DNA of 64,000 nucleotides, taken from contig JANXOF010000053.1 of assembly GCA_025353725.1 (NCBI GenBank), forward strand, positions 124,001-188,000, written 5' to 3'. The first letter of the stretch is position 1. Every line of letters starts with the position of its first letter. Shown here piece after piece: positions 8,984 to 17,938 of the stretch. A program made the position numbers and the translations under genes. Origin of the DNA: Polyangiaceae bacterium. Its GTDB lineage: Bacteria; Myxococcota_A; Polyangia; Polyangiales; Polyangiaceae. The notes beneath the pieces are model-generated. The model was not told the DNA's origin. It saw nothing but the letters and a program-made list of their open reading frames with translations, and searched no databases.

Positions 8984-10822
8984 TCAACGGACAGCGCCGA
9001 AAATTTCCTTCGCCATCAGCGAGGGTGGCACGGTCCCGCGCGTTAACACCTCGGTGTGAAAACCTTTGAGCGAAAACGTCGCGCCCTCCCGCTTGCGGTA
9101 CCGCTCGCGCATGGCGAAGATCATCTGACGCCCCGTGAGATACGCGAGCGGCTGCGTCGGCGTAAGCGTGTAGCGCTTCACCTCCGAGATGGCGAGTTGA
9201 CGCTCGAGATGAACGTCGTCGGTGAGCATCGCTACCGCTTGCTCAAACGTCATCCCCCCAACATGCAAGCCGACGTCGATGACGACCCTCGCCGCCCGAA
9301 CGAGCGTCCACTCAAGCTGAAGGAGGCGCTCTTCGTCGGTGTAATACCCGAGTTCGGCCATCAACTCCTCGGCGTAGAGCGCCCACCCCTCGGAGAAAAT
9401 GGCGTGGTCGAGCACCTTTCGCACGAGGGACGGATGCCGGCGCGCGAACGACAATTGCAGGTGATGTCCGGGGTAAGCCTCGTGCACGGCCGTATCGACC
9501 AGGTCGCCGTGATCGTTTTCACGCAGCATCTCCTCTTGCTTAGCCGCGGGGAGTGACGCATCGACGGGCGTAACGAAAAAGAAACCTTTCGTGACAGCGT
9601 CGAAAGCCGGAGGCTGATCGTACGCGGCCGTCACGGTGCTGCGCATGAATGGAGGTGTGTCGACCACCTCGAGATCGTCGCCCGGAGGAAAAGCTACAAC
9701 ATTTTTCTGTCCGAGAAAGAGCCGTGCCCGTTGAACCTCATCGCGGTACGCATCGAGCAACCCGGAGGCGGTTGGGTGATGACCTTTGAGCTTGGCCACG
9801 ACCTCGGGCCAGCCTTTCGCGTTCGGGTCGACACGCTTCGCTACCTCGGTCATCTGCGCATTCGTTTCGGCAACGAGCTTCGCGCCCATGGCTCGCAACT
9901 CTTCCGGTGTCTCGTCGAGAAAGTAATCGTTTTTCAGGAGGAAACAAAAAAGTTCGCGACCGGCCTCGAAGCGCCCTGTGGACCGAGGAAGAACCTCGTT
10001 TTCGAGAAATGTTTTGTATTCTACATAGGCCGCTTCTGCACCGTGCAGTGCGAGGTCTGTACGTGTACGCTCCGAAGGAAGGGCGCTATGCAGGAACGCG
10101 CGCTGGCTCTCGAGAAATGACGTCGCCGACGATGCGCGGTCGATTCCAATCTCGGTCCAAATGCGCGGAGGGTGAAGCAGATTGGCCTTCGCCGCGGCAA
10201 CGATGCGCGGGACTTTTTCGAGGCGAGCCACAACGTTTTTGGCGCGCACCGAACCCTCTGCGTAGTCCCGAGCCGTCATCGAGAACAAGGCGTTGAGAGG
10301 CGACGTGTAAAGGTCAGGCTGCCGTTCGAGCGGTCGCTGCGTGCGCTTGGTTTGAATGGACACCTCGAGCGCGCCAAGAAGCATCGCGAGGTCCGTCTGG
10401 CCTGCGGGGCTCAGTCGCGCCGACTTGAACCTCACCTTGAGCGAAGTAAGCATCGCCTCTTCCCGAACGGTCGCAGCTTCATGGCCTGTCGTCGTTCGGT
10501 CGTCGAGTTCGGCGTCGCGCGCGTGAAGTCCAAACGACGTCGCGAGCTCGGGACTATTTAGCGTCACCAGGTCGAGGTAGAGTCGAGCCGCGGTCTGCAC
10601 CGCGACGTCGTCCGAACTCGCGTTGGAACTGTCGGCCGATACCGAAGTAGCGGGCTCTTTGGGAAGCCGCGCGCCTCGGGAAAGGACCGAGCCGTCGGCG
10701 CAAGCGCACACGAACGCGAGGGCCGCCGCGACAAGCCGCGTGACGGAGTGTCCGTCCGAGGCGAAGCGACATGGCGGCTTAGTGGGCGAGGACGGAGGCG
10801 AAAAAGAGGGAGGCTGCTTCAC
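8984..10822 (-). CDS. DUF885 family protein, predicted zinc metallopeptidase-like lipoprotein
   Basis: About 612 residues from the GTG at 10822. Near the N-terminus a hydrophobic segment ends in FVCAC, compatible with a lipoprotein signal though preceded by about 30 extra residues. The DUF885 hallmarks are present: AVHEAYPGHHLQL (HExxxxHH-like metal site), FSEGWALYAEELM and YLTGRQMI near the end. Family members are predicted M32/M3-like metallopeptidases; activity is not well established. The exact start is uncertain because the first in-frame codons are TTG and GTG only. Direction and spacing do not link it to an operon. Confidence 0.8.
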   Translation of the reverse strand: MKQPPSFSPPSSPTKPPCRFASDGHSVTRLVAAALAFVCACADGSVLSRGARLPKEPATSVSADSSNASSDDVAVQTAARLYLDLVTLNSPELATSFGLHARDAELDDRTTTGHEAATVREEAMLTSLKVRFKSARLSPAGQTDLAMLLGALEVSIQTKRTQRPLERQPDLYTSPLNALFSMTARDYAEGSVRAKNVVARLEKVPRIVAAAKANLLHPPRIWTEIGIDRASSATSFLESQRAFLHSALPSERTRTDLALHGAEAAYVEYKTFLENEVLPRSTGRFEAGRELFCFLLKNDYFLDETPEELRAMGAKLVAETNAQMTEVAKRVDPNAKGWPEVVAKLKGHHPTASGLLDAYRDEVQRARLFLGQKNVVAFPPGDDLEVVDTPPFMRSTVTAAYDQPPAFDAVTKGFFFVTPVDASLPAAKQEEMLRENDHGDLVDTAVHEAYPGHHLQLSFARRHPSLVRKVLDHAIFSEGWALYAEELMAELGYYTDEERLLQLEWTLVRAARVVIDVGLHVGGMTFEQAVAMLTDDVHLERQLAISEVKRYTLTPTQPLAYLTGRQMIFAMRERYRKREGATFSLKGFHTEVLTRGTVPPSLMAKEIFGAVR

Positions 10823-11153
10823 GGTGAGGAAGGACGCTACTCGAGCCTCCAAGCCTCGTCGAATGCCCCGCGCAGCCTCAAATCAAGGCCCAAACACGTA
10901 GGCTCGCACATGTGCCGCCATGTCTCCAAATACACGTCTTTGTGAGGCCAAAGTGTAAGAATCTCGGGAGGTTGTAACCGAACTGAGACGCGAAATGACC
11001 TTGCTGCCGAACGCTAGCCCGGGCACTGACTGTTCCTCCGCACGAATCCTCTTGAGCCGACTTGGGGCGCGTATTTCTAGCGCACGGCGAGAACGGGAAG
11101 CGTGGACGGAAGCTGCACTCACCACCACGCTTCGCAAAAACTTGGGGTCACCT
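10823..11153. other. Divergent intergenic region
   Basis: 331 bp between the DUF885 gene and the thermolysin-like protease. An ATG at 10995 opens the protease frame but its extension has no signal-peptide or family character, so I treat this as non-coding promoter space. No well-formed promoter or operator could be singled out. Confidence 0.4.
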
Positions 11154-12986
11154 ATGAAACTTCAAACGTCGCTCAAACTCCTCGGCGTCTTCGGGCTCAC
11201 GCAGCTCGCTATCTTTGGCTGCACCGCTTCGCAGGATGAAACGACCGACGCCCCTGCAGCGGCATCGGGCACGCCCACTTCCGAGGGCTCGCAGTACCCG
11301 GCAAGCGCTGCCGGCATCCGCGTCGTCGATGTCGGAGCAGACGGCGTCGCTACGTTCATTACGGGGAACCTCGGCACGGTTCCGTCCGCCTATACCCCGT
11401 CTTCTGTCGTCGCGAACCTCGCCGGCCTCACGCGCGCGTTCCACACCGACGCGTCGGACCTCGTGTTCACGCGCTCGCACGGCGACTCCATCGGTGACAC
11501 GCACTATCGGTTTCGTCAGACGCGCGAGGGTCGCGATGTCATCGGCGCCGAGCTCGTACTCCACGCCCGTAACGGCGTGGTTTACGCCGCGAACGGTGCG
11601 GTACGAAGCGACCTCAGAGTCAGCGCGACAGTCGCCGCGATCGGAGACAGCGTCGCCATAAGCTCGGCGCGGAAAGACTTGAGCGGAGTCGCCAACGTCG
11701 TCGTCGGAAGTTCCCCTGACCTCGCCTACCTGCCGACGGAGGACGAAGCTGTCCTCGTCTACCGTGTCGACGTGACCGGCTCGAAGCACGACGCCACACC
11801 GGTCCACGACACCGTGCTCGTCGACGCCGTGAAGGGCACAGTCGTCGCGCGAATTCCCCACATCCACACGGCCGAAAATCGCGAAGTTCACGATGCGAAG
11901 AATCGGTCGACGCTTCCGGGCGCGCTCGTGGTCAGCGAGGGCGGAACAGGCGGCGATGCGACCGCAAAAGGCAACTACGACAACCTGGGCACGACGTACG
12001 ATTGCTACAAGCAACTCTTCAACCGCGACTCTTTCGACAACAGCGGCGCGAAGTTGATCAGCACTGTTCACTACCAGTCGAACTACAACAACGCGTTCTG
12101 GAACGGCACGCAGATGGTGTACGGCGACGGCGACGGAACGCTTCTCGCGAACCTCGCCACGGCCATCGACGTCACGGCCCACGAACTGACTCACGCTGTC
12201 ACGGAGCGAACCTCCGGGCTCATCTACTCCGGCGAGTCGGGCGGCCTGAACGAGTCGATGTCCGACATTTTCGGCAACACATGCGAGTGGTTCAAGGCTG
12301 GCAAGCCCGAAGTTCCGCCTGACGCGACGTGGCTGGTGGGCGAAGAGGTACTCACTCCGGCGACCGCGGGCGATGCGCTTCGCTACATGAACGACCCCGC
12401 GAAAGATGGGAAATCCCTCGACTTGCTCGCAAACTTCACGAGCAGCGTGGACGTTCATTACAGTTCGGGCATCTCCAATCTTGCCTTCTACCTCCTTGCA
12501 CACGGCGGCAATCACCCGCGCGGGAAAACCAACGTCGTCGTCACGGGCATTGGCATCGACAAGGCGTCTCAGATCTTCTACCGCGCGAACACGACCATCT
12601 TCACGGCATCGACGAAGTTCGTCGCCGCGCGTACGGCCACCGAGCAAGCGGCAACGCAGCTCGGATACTCTCCAGACACGATCGCGTCGGTTAGCGCGGC
12701 CTGGGCTGCGGTTGGCGTCGGGCCGACGACCACGCCTCCTGGCGACGGCGGGACGGGCGGCGGTGGGACCGATGCCGGACAGCCTCCTCCTCCCCCGCCC
12801 CCTCCGGCGGACGGTGGCGCGAGCAGCTGCGCCCACGGCCAATGCAGCCGAGGCACGAAGCTTGAAAGTGCTTGCGACCCGTGTGTCGCCAAGATCTGCG
12901 CGGCAGACTCGTACTGCTGCTCCTCTTCATGGGATTCGCTCTGCGTCCGCGAAGTGAAGTCAATCTGCAAGCAAACCTGTAACTGA
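11154..12986 (+). CDS. Secreted M4 (thermolysin-like) metalloprotease with Cys-rich C-terminal domain
   Basis: A 610-residue preproenzyme. The ATG at 11154 (MKLQTSLKLLGVFGLTQL...) gives a clean signal ending in FGC, so it may be lipidated; an ATG at 10995 would bury this signal. An FTP/PepSY-like propeptide spans about residues 40-240. The catalytic domain carries AHELTHAVTE (two zinc His and the catalytic Glu), GGLNESMSDIFGN (third zinc ligand Glu) and VHYSSGISNLAFYLLA (transition-state His). A Gly/Pro linker and a short domain with a dozen cysteines (CDPCVAKICAADSYCC) follow; such tails recur in myxobacterial secreted proteins and probably serve surface anchoring or binding. Likely role: extracellular protein degradation. 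Confidence 0.93.
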   Translation: MKLQTSLKLLGVFGLTQLAIFGCTASQDETTDAPAAASGTPTSEGSQYPASAAGIRVVDVGADGVATFITGNLGTVPSAYTPSSVVANLAGLTRAFHTDASDLVFTRSHGDSIGDTHYRFRQTREGRDVIGAELVLHARNGVVYAANGAVRSDLRVSATVAAIGDSVAISSARKDLSGVANVVVGSSPDLAYLPTEDEAVLVYRVDVTGSKHDATPVHDTVLVDAVKGTVVARIPHIHTAENREVHDAKNRSTLPGALVVSEGGTGGDATAKGNYDNLGTTYDCYKQLFNRDSFDNSGAKLISTVHYQSNYNNAFWNGTQMVYGDGDGTLLANLATAIDVTAHELTHAVTERTSGLIYSGESGGLNESMSDIFGNTCEWFKAGKPEVPPDATWLVGEEVLTPATAGDALRYMNDPAKDGKSLDLLANFTSSVDVHYSSGISNLAFYLLAHGGNHPRGKTNVVVTGIGIDKASQIFYRANTTIFTASTKFVAARTATEQAATQLGYSPDTIASVSAAWAAVGVGPTTTPPGDGGTGGGGTDAGQPPPPPPPPADGGASSCAHGQCSRGTKLESACDPCVAKICAADSYCCSSSWDSLCVREVKSICKQTCN

Positions 12987-12998
12987 CTCACCCCACGG

Positions 12999-13030
12999 CG
13001 AAGCTTTCGTCTTGAGACGCGAGCTTCGCA
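12999..13030 (+). terminator. Candidate stem-loop after the M4 protease gene
   Basis: A perfect 8-bp inverted repeat, GCGAAGCT at 12999-13006 and AGCTTCGC at 13023-13030, lies 13 bp past the protease stop codon. The loop itself contains a smaller inverted repeat (CGTCT/AGACG). There is no following T-run, so factor-independent termination is uncertain. Confidence 0.4.
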
Positions 13031-13107
13031 AACGGGTTTACGTACGCCGACCGCAAAGCAGGTGCGCCTTCACGGGCGCTCGGCTTCGCGGTCGTCTCGT
13101 TTAAAGT

Positions 13108-14223
13108 CTAAACGGGTGTTTTCAGAACTGCGCCCATCGTCTCGCGGAGATACCGGACGGCAAGGCCCACGGTTCGCTCGGTCGAGTCGGGCTTGTCGCG
13201 CAGCGGCGGCGCAACCTCCATCACGTCCCCGCCAAGCATTCCGATTTCAGCGCCCAAACGGCGGATAAGGGTCACGACAAAGTCCGGTTCAAGGCCACCG
13301 GGTTCGGGGGTGCCCGTAGCGTCCGCGTAGTCGCTGTCGGTGCCGTCGATGTCGTTCGAGAAGTAGACAGAGGCGACGCGTCGTTCTTTGAGGTGAGCGA
13401 CGAGGGCGTCGAGCACGGCTTCCGGATCGCGGCGGCACTCGTTGGCCCAAAACTGCCGGACTCCGAGGGTGCTTTCCCAATGCTGCTGGTCGCGGCGTGA
13501 AGCTCGGGTCCCCACCTGAACAAGGCGGCCGTCGCGCCCCAGCCGTTCATTGGCGTGCCACGACCAGGTCGCAAAGCAGTATTTGATGCCAAGGCGCTCT
13601 TCGAGCAAGTCGGTATGCGCATCGGGCTGCACGATGCCCCATCGCTCTTTCCGCGCACGCGACAGCGCCGAGGCGACCGGCCATGCCGTCGAGTGATCGC
13701 CGCCGATGACGATGGGAGCTATCAGCGGGTTGAGCAAAAAGATGAGGTCGAGTGCGCGCTCCGCTATCGAGAGGGGCGAAACGGGAAGCGTTTGGCGCAG
13801 CCCTAACGGAACGTTGGGGTAGAGCGCCGCACGCGTGGCCTCTATTTGAGCAGAACCCAGCATGTCGTCGTGGAGAAGCTGCGGCACCACGAACACGTCG
13901 CCGACATCGACCACGCCGAGCTTCGAGGACCGCTCCGGCCAGTCAGGGACTTCCTCGAGCCATCGCGTACGAATCGCCTGGGGACCGAGGTTTGCGCCGC
14001 GACGAAAGCCTGCGCCGACATCTGACGGGATCCCAAGGACGAACGCGCGCGCGTCCTTGATTCCAGCGAGTGCCGCCCAAAATCGAACCTCCACCTCGGC
14101 GTCCGTCGACGCGCCGTAGAGCTTACGCTGCAGGGCGAGCTGCGCGTCGCGGCCCGTCGAAACGAGATAAAGACCGCCGGCGGCAGGCCTTAGAAGGAGA
14201 GCGAGCTCTTCGAGCGGGTTCAC
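13108..14223 (-). CDS. Arginase/agmatinase/formiminoglutamase-fold hydrolase
   Basis: About 371 residues from the GTG at 14223 (MNPLEELALLLRP). A longer frame from a TTG at 14280 would overlap the divergent ABC gene. The binuclear manganese motifs of the ureohydrolase superfamily are present: IGGDHSTAW, PDAHTDLLEE and SNDIDGTDSD. In the last, Asp-Ile-Asp-Gly-Thr-Asp fits the usual SxDxDxxDP pattern except that Pro is replaced. The N-terminal 90 residues are an extension not typical of arginase. The substrate (arginine, agmatine, guanidino acids, formimidoylglutamate) cannot be assigned. It is divergent from the ABC transporter with only 25 bp between starts. Confidence 0.8.
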   Translation of the reverse strand: MNPLEELALLLRPAAGGLYLVSTGRDAQLALQRKLYGASTDAEVEVRFWAALAGIKDARAFVLGIPSDVGAGFRRGANLGPQAIRTRWLEEVPDWPERSSKLGVVDVGDVFVVPQLLHDDMLGSAQIEATRAALYPNVPLGLRQTLPVSPLSIAERALDLIFLLNPLIAPIVIGGDHSTAWPVASALSRARKERWGIVQPDAHTDLLEERLGIKYCFATWSWHANERLGRDGRLVQVGTRASRRDQQHWESTLGVRQFWANECRRDPEAVLDALVAHLKERRVASVYFSNDIDGTDSDYADATGTPEPGGLEPDFVVTLIRRLGAEIGMLGGDVMEVAPPLRDKPDSTERTVGLAVRYLRETMGAVLKTPV

Positions 14224-14248
14224 GGCGGGCAGGCTAGCATGCCGCGCG

Positions 14249-15010
14249 ATGGAGGCCCTGGCACTCGAGTGCGTGACCAAATCGTTTGCGAGCGACGTGC
14301 GCGGGGAGGCGCGAATGGTCGTTCACGAAACGTCGTTGACGGTCGCGCCCGGCGAGCGACTTGCCCTCATCGGACCGAGCGGCTGCGGAAAGTCGACGCT
14401 CCTCCGAATGATTCTTGGACTCGTCGTGCCCGACACGGGCCGCGTGCGCGTCGGCGGGGTCGAGGTCACCGAAGCAACCGCTCGTTTGGTGCGGCGACGC
14501 GTCGGGTATGTGATCCAAGACGGCGGGCTCTTCCCTCACCTCACCGCCGAGGAGAACGTCACGCTCGTCGCACGGCTTAGCGTCGCGCGCTTCGACATTC
14601 GCGCTCGCGTTCGCGAACTCGCGGCGTTGGCGAGGCTTCCCGAAGCGCTACTTGCGCGCTTTCCTCACGCGCTCTCGGGCGGAGAGAGACAACGCGTCGG
14701 CTTGGTACGCGCATTGATGCTCGAACCCGAACTCCTGCTTCTCGATGAGCCACTCGGCGCACTCGACCCCATCGTTCGCGCGCGCCTTCAGGAGGACCTC
14801 CGCGACGCGTTTCGTAACCTTGGCAAAAGCGTTGTGTTCGTCACGCATGACATGGCTGAGGCCGCCTACCTCGCGGACTCTATCGCCGTGATGCATGCCG
14901 GCGTGATCGTCCAACGCGGGACGATGAAAGAGCTACGTGAAGCGCCGAAGGACTCTTTCGTCGCGGAGTTTGTCAACGCACAGCGAACGCTCACCGAGGC
15001 CCTCCGATGA
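14249..15010 (+). CDS. Osmoprotectant ABC transporter ATP-binding protein (OpuCA/ProV-like)
   Basis: 253-residue ATPase subunit. It shows Walker A GPSGCGKST (about residues 47-55), Q-loop YVIQDGG, signature LSGGERQRV, Walker B LLLLDEPLGALDP and the switch His in FVTHD. Sequence style and neighbour identify it as the glycine betaine/choline/proline-betaine type. It lacks the C-terminal CBS domains often used for ionic-strength sensing in OpuA/OpuC ATPases, since the protein ends about 20 residues after the core. Its stop overlaps the next start by 4 bp (ATGA), implying translational coupling. Confidence 0.88.
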   Translation: MEALALECVTKSFASDVRGEARMVVHETSLTVAPGERLALIGPSGCGKSTLLRMILGLVVPDTGRVRVGGVEVTEATARLVRRRVGYVIQDGGLFPHLTAEENVTLVARLSVARFDIRARVRELAALARLPEALLARFPHALSGGERQRVGLVRALMLEPELLLLDEPLGALDPIVRARLQEDLRDAFRNLGKSVVFVTHDMAEAAYLADSIAVMHAGVIVQRGTMKELREAPKDSFVAEFVNAQRTLTEALR

Positions 15011-16539
15011 GGTCAGCATCGTGCTTGATGCGGTGGATGGGAAGCGCATTCCTGGCGCTCGTTTTGGCCGCGAGCTCGCGTGCGCGCGCGAGCGAACCTA
15101 CCCTGCGCGTCGGGTCGAAGCGCTTCGTCGAGTCGTACATCCTCGCAGAGGTGGTAACGCAATTCGCACGCGGTGAAAACGTGACAGCGACGCACAAGCA
15201 AGGCCTCGGGGGAACAGCGGTCGTCTTCCGAGCGCTCGAAGAAGGCGCGATTGACGTTTATCCAGAATACACAGGTACGCTGGCCGAGACGGTCGTGAAA
15301 GGCGGCGCGGCCGATGTCGATTCGCTCCGCAAGGCCCTAGCCCCACGAGGAATCGCGGTATCCGACTCCTTAGGTTTTGACAACACCTACGCCCTCGCCA
15401 TGAGTCGAACCAACGCGTCGAACGCGGGAGTAACCAAGCTGTCGGAACTCGCGTCGCACCCCGCATTTCGGTGGGCACTCAGCCACGAGTTTTTAGGACG
15501 CCGCGACGGGTGGCAAGGGCTCGTGGGTCACTACGGGCTTCGTGCCGCTGCGCCCGTCGCTATGGACCACGCCCTTGCCTATGAGGCTGTCTCGCGGGGG
15601 AGTGCCGACATTCTCGATGTCTACGCGACGGACGCGAAGATCTCTCGCTTCGACTTGCTCGTGCTCGAAGACGACCGAAGGTTTTTCCCGCCGTACGAAT
15701 CCGTGTTGGTCTACCGCTCGGAGTTGCCCCGACGCGTCCCCACTTTCAACCGCATTCTAAACCAAATGCGCAACGCCATCGACGCGCGAACGATGCGCCA
15801 GATGAACGCGCGCGCGGAGCTCGATGGCGTACCCTTTACCCAAGTCGCGGGCGACTTCCTCGCGGAACGGTCGGGCAACGTTCCTCGCCCAAAAAGCGAG
15901 CGCTTAGGGCTCGCTTCCGGCACGCTCGAAGTCATTCGAAACCACGGCCCGCGCCACCTCATGCTCGTCTCCGTATCGCTCGCCCTCTCCGTCGTCCTCG
16001 GGCTGCCGCTCGGCATATTCGCCTACACGCGACGCCGCCTGGGCGTCGTTGTACTCGCCGCCGCAGGGGTCGTGCAGACGATTCCATCCCTTGCGCTCTT
16101 TTGCTTTTTCATCCCGCTGCTTGGCATTGGCCCCGTGCCCGCTCTAGCGGCGCTGTCGCTCTATGGTCTCTTGCCTATTGTGACCAATACGTACGCGGGT
16201 CTCGTTTCGATACCTGAGAACTTTCGTGAAGCCGCCATCGCCATCGGACTCTCGCGTGGAGAGCGCCTCAGGTATGTCGAGTTACCACTCGCGTCGCGCA
16301 CCATTCTTGCGGGCATCAAAACGAGCGCAGTGGTCTCGGTAGGGAGCGCGACCATCGCCGCATTCATTGGTGCCGGAGGGTTCGGCGAGCCTATTAGTAC
16401 GGGCCTATCACTGAATGATGCCACGATCATTCTCGAAGGCGCGATTCCGGCGGCAGGCCTTTCGTTCGTGATCGACGGCGCGTTTCGATTGCTCGAGCGC
16501 CTTGTCGTCCCGCGGGTACTACGCGTAAAACCACGTTAG
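15007..16539 (+). CDS. Osmoprotectant ABC transporter, fused substrate-binding protein and permease
   Basis: 510 residues. After a signal sequence (about residues 1-28), residues 30-300 form an OpuCC/ProX-like type II binding domain: LRVGSKRFVESYILAEV, GLGGTAVVFRALEEGAIDVYPEYTG and VYATDAKISRFDL. Residues 315-505 form an OpuCB-like permease with about five or six membrane segments and the ABC-contact (EAA) loop EAAIAIGLSRGERLRYVELP. Such fusions tether the ligand-binding domain to the permease and are known in this transporter class. Together with the ATPase it forms a complete importer for compatible solutes such as glycine betaine or choline. Which solute is imported is not visible. Confidence 0.9.
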   Translation: MRSASCLMRWMGSAFLALVLAASSRARASEPTLRVGSKRFVESYILAEVVTQFARGENVTATHKQGLGGTAVVFRALEEGAIDVYPEYTGTLAETVVKGGAADVDSLRKALAPRGIAVSDSLGFDNTYALAMSRTNASNAGVTKLSELASHPAFRWALSHEFLGRRDGWQGLVGHYGLRAAAPVAMDHALAYEAVSRGSADILDVYATDAKISRFDLLVLEDDRRFFPPYESVLVYRSELPRRVPTFNRILNQMRNAIDARTMRQMNARAELDGVPFTQVAGDFLAERSGNVPRPKSERLGLASGTLEVIRNHGPRHLMLVSVSLALSVVLGLPLGIFAYTRRRLGVVVLAAAGVVQTIPSLALFCFFIPLLGIGPVPALAALSLYGLLPIVTNTYAGLVSIPENFREAAIAIGLSRGERLRYVELPLASRTILAGIKTSAVVSVGSATIAAFIGAGGFGEPISTGLSLNDATIILEGAIPAAGLSFVIDGAFRLLERLVVPRVLRVKPR

Positions 16540-16603
16540 TTTCAGTTGTAACAGTGCCTTTCTCCGCGTGAATACATAGCAGAACCCAGCCCCCGAGGAA
16601 TCG

Positions 16604-17452
16604 ATGAAAACCATCGGCTACGCGTTCCGACTTTTGAATGTCTTTACCGTTGATGGCGATCGCTTTTCCGGTAATCCGCTTTGTGTGTTCGAGGCTGCGG
16701 AGGGCCTTGAGACCCGTCAAATGCAAGCTCTCGCGCGGCAGATGAATCTCTCCGAGACGACGTTCGTGCTCCCGAGTGAGCGAGGCGACGCGAGGGTGAG
16801 AATCTTCACGCCAGGGTTCGAAATGCCCTTTGCCGGGCACCCCACGCTCGGCACCGCGAGCGTCGTCGCGGCCGGACGCGAAAGCGTCGTGCTTGAGATG
16901 ACCGCAGGACTCGTCGAGGTCCGCGGCCGAAACGAAACGTGGACTCTGCGAGCTGCAAAGCCTCCGACTACGCGACCGGTGGTCGCAACGCCTGCAGAGC
17001 TTTCGCAGATGCTCGGGCTGCCAAACGGAGCCGTCTCCGACGTTGCACTTTGGGTGAACACGGGCGTCGAACAACTCGTCATTCCGCTGGCTACGCCGGC
17101 GCTCGTCCATACCGCGAAACCCGTGCCGGCACTCCTTGAGAAATGGGGCTATTCAGAGACGAAAGACGAAGCCATGGCTTACGTTTGGTCGAACGACGGC
17201 GCCTCCATCGTCGTGCGCTTTTTTTTCACTTCCTGCGGCGCGCTCCTCGAAGACCCGGCAACGGGGTCGGCGTGCGCAAACCTTGGCGGGTGGATGCTGG
17301 CGACCGGGAAGCCGCTCCCCTTCTCCGCGACGCTCAGCCAAGGCCACGCCGTCGGTCGACCGTCGCGAATCGGGCTCGCGGTCGAAGCTGACGGCGGCAT
17401 CTACGTCGAAGGTGCCGTTATCGAATTAGGGCGCGGAACGGTCGAAGTCTAA
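16604..17452 (+). CDS. PhzF-family isomerase
   Basis: 282 residues, normal for the PhzF/YddE family of diaminopimelate-epimerase-fold isomerases. Key residues are conserved: the catalytic Glu in MNLSETTFV, Gly-His in FAGHPTLGTA and Asp in EDPATGSACAN. In phenazine producers PhzF isomerises dihydro-3-hydroxyanthranilate. No other phz gene is nearby, so a different small-molecule substrate is likely. A good ribosome site (GAGGAATCG) precedes the ATG at 16604. It appears monocistronic. Confidence 0.9.
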   Translation: MKTIGYAFRLLNVFTVDGDRFSGNPLCVFEAAEGLETRQMQALARQMNLSETTFVLPSERGDARVRIFTPGFEMPFAGHPTLGTASVVAAGRESVVLEMTAGLVEVRGRNETWTLRAAKPPTTRPVVATPAELSQMLGLPNGAVSDVALWVNTGVEQLVIPLATPALVHTAKPVPALLEKWGYSETKDEAMAYVWSNDGASIVVRFFFTSCGALLEDPATGSACANLGGWMLATGKPLPFSATLSQGHAVGRPSRIGLAVEADGGIYVEGAVIELGRGTVEV

Positions 17453-17482
17453 ATAACTGCCGCGAGCGGATCAGCATAAATT

Positions 17483-17797
17483 TCATCGGGTGCAGGCACG
17501 CTTGTCGGAACCGTGCGTATCGGGTGAACCGCAAACTACCGTGACATCGGGACACGATGAGAATTCAGAAAAGAGCGAGCGCACGCGCAAGTCACTCCCG
17601 TACAAAACGCATGGCCTGCCGCGTAGTTGAAGGCCAAGCGCGAGCCCGACGGCCATCGAAAGCCGCGCGTGGAGCATCGTTCCGCCGGCCATCGCGTAGG
17701 CGGAGCCGTTGATCCACTCGCTCTTGAAACTCGCGGCACCTTCCGCAGCTACGTAGTCTGCATAGGAAAGATGCGTAGCGGTTGCCGCAGCGCTCAT
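17483..17797 (-). pseudogene. Uma2-family endonuclease-like protein, C-terminally truncated
   Basis: 104 residues that match the N-terminal half of the Uma2 (DUF820) family: YADYVAAEG, SEWINGSAYAM, ARLSMAVGLAL and CPDVTVVCG. In full-length members the PD-(D/E)XK-like core continues for another 80 or so residues past PDVTVV with a downstream ExLSxS-type motif. Here the frame ends 14 residues later in unrelated sequence, against the PhzF stop. I judge it a remnant. The family is common in high copy number in cyanobacteria and myxobacteria; its role is unclear. Confidence 0.65.
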
Positions 17798-17938
17798 GGA
17801 AATAGGTTAGCACGACTCGCTAACCGCGAAGAGACTGCGCGTAGCTACGGGAGTTTGGCGCTGAAGCGGCATCCGCAACCAGGCGTTACAGCGCTTGATT
17901 TCGTACAGGCGACGCGCCCTTCAGATACGCTCAAGCGC

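Noticed and set aside
11148-12842. 564-codon open frame on the minus strand across the M4 protease
   Set aside because: Arg/Val-rich shadow of a high-GC gene; the plus-strand frame has full catalytic motifs.
14224-14280. TTG-initiated extension of the arginase-fold gene
   Set aside because: It overlaps the divergent ABC transporter start; a GTG at 14223 gives a non-overlapping product.
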